37,898 bases of DNA from JBGSON01 sp041739085 (lineage in GTDB: Bacteria > Patescibacteriota > Gracilibacteria > CAIRYL01), in contig JBGSON010000026.1 in assembly GCA_041739085.1 (NCBI GenBank), positions 1 to 37,898 on the forward strand, written 5' to 3'. The translations under genes were made by a program, and so were the position numbers. Below the pieces are notes generated by a model, which saw only the letters and a list, made by a program, of their open reading frames with translations, was not told where the DNA came from and searched no databases. This document shows positions 37,889 through 37,898 of the stretch, in pieces. The first letter of the stretch is position 1. Each line of letters opens with the position of its first letter.

Positions 37889-37898
37889 TGTCCCTTAT

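Overview
The window reads like a chromosomal segment of a Candidate Phyla Radiation bacterium, most likely a Peregrinibacteria relative. That placement is inference, from the tandem cysteine-rich zinc-ribbon proteins of a type I associate with CPR genomes, the many large proteins without close named relatives, and moderate GC. TGA ends genes normally (sigma factor, RtcB, zinc-ribbon genes), so the UGA=Gly code of Gracilibacteria/Absconditabacteria is not in use. No tRNA, rRNA, CRISPR array or transposase was seen. Almost no gene has a Shine-Dalgarno sequence, and three appear leaderless.

Layout. 1-2549 (minus): a copper-export unit with the N-terminus of a CopA-type ATPase cut by the window edge and an HMA-DsbD_2-cupredoxin fusion, under a promoter with a CsoR-like operator in its spacer. 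2618-4251 (plus): an unknown protein and a SIMPL-domain protein. 4505-13776: an ECF-type sigma factor overlapping a probable membrane anti-sigma factor, then a 2316-residue alpha-2-macroglobulin lipoprotein with an intact thioester motif. 13780-15165: a REP-like palindrome pair and a GC-rich, probably acquired, secreted protein whose leader carries a strong intrinsic terminator. 15311-18452: a membrane metallophosphoesterase, then csoR and a second HMA-DsbD_2-cupredoxin gene behind a second copy of the operator. 18625-21733 (minus): an AI-2E family transporter and a FecR-domain protein. 22071-29058: four tandem zinc-ribbon/cysteine-rich paralogs, the most striking array here. 29140-30799: an M20 amidohydrolase and a small helix-hairpin-helix protein. 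30841-34123: a protein ending in four 87-residue repeats, divergent from rtcB. 34213-36588: a lipoprotein in AT-rich DNA and a SpoT-like HD hydrolase, bracketed by copies of a double-hairpin repeat. 36749-37858 (minus): a K+-channel-like RCK protein with an unusual filter.

The copper genes form one probable regulon: CsoR is predicted to bind both 19-bp operators, with the HMA/DsbD_2/cupredoxin proteins and the ATPase handling Cu(I) at the membrane. Sigma, anti-sigma and macroglobulin probably form an envelope-stress or defence unit. Several intergenic regions contain short-period (7, 8 or 9 nt) degenerate repeats arranged as inverted arms. Together with the zinc-ribbon array, these are the best candidates for something undescribed.
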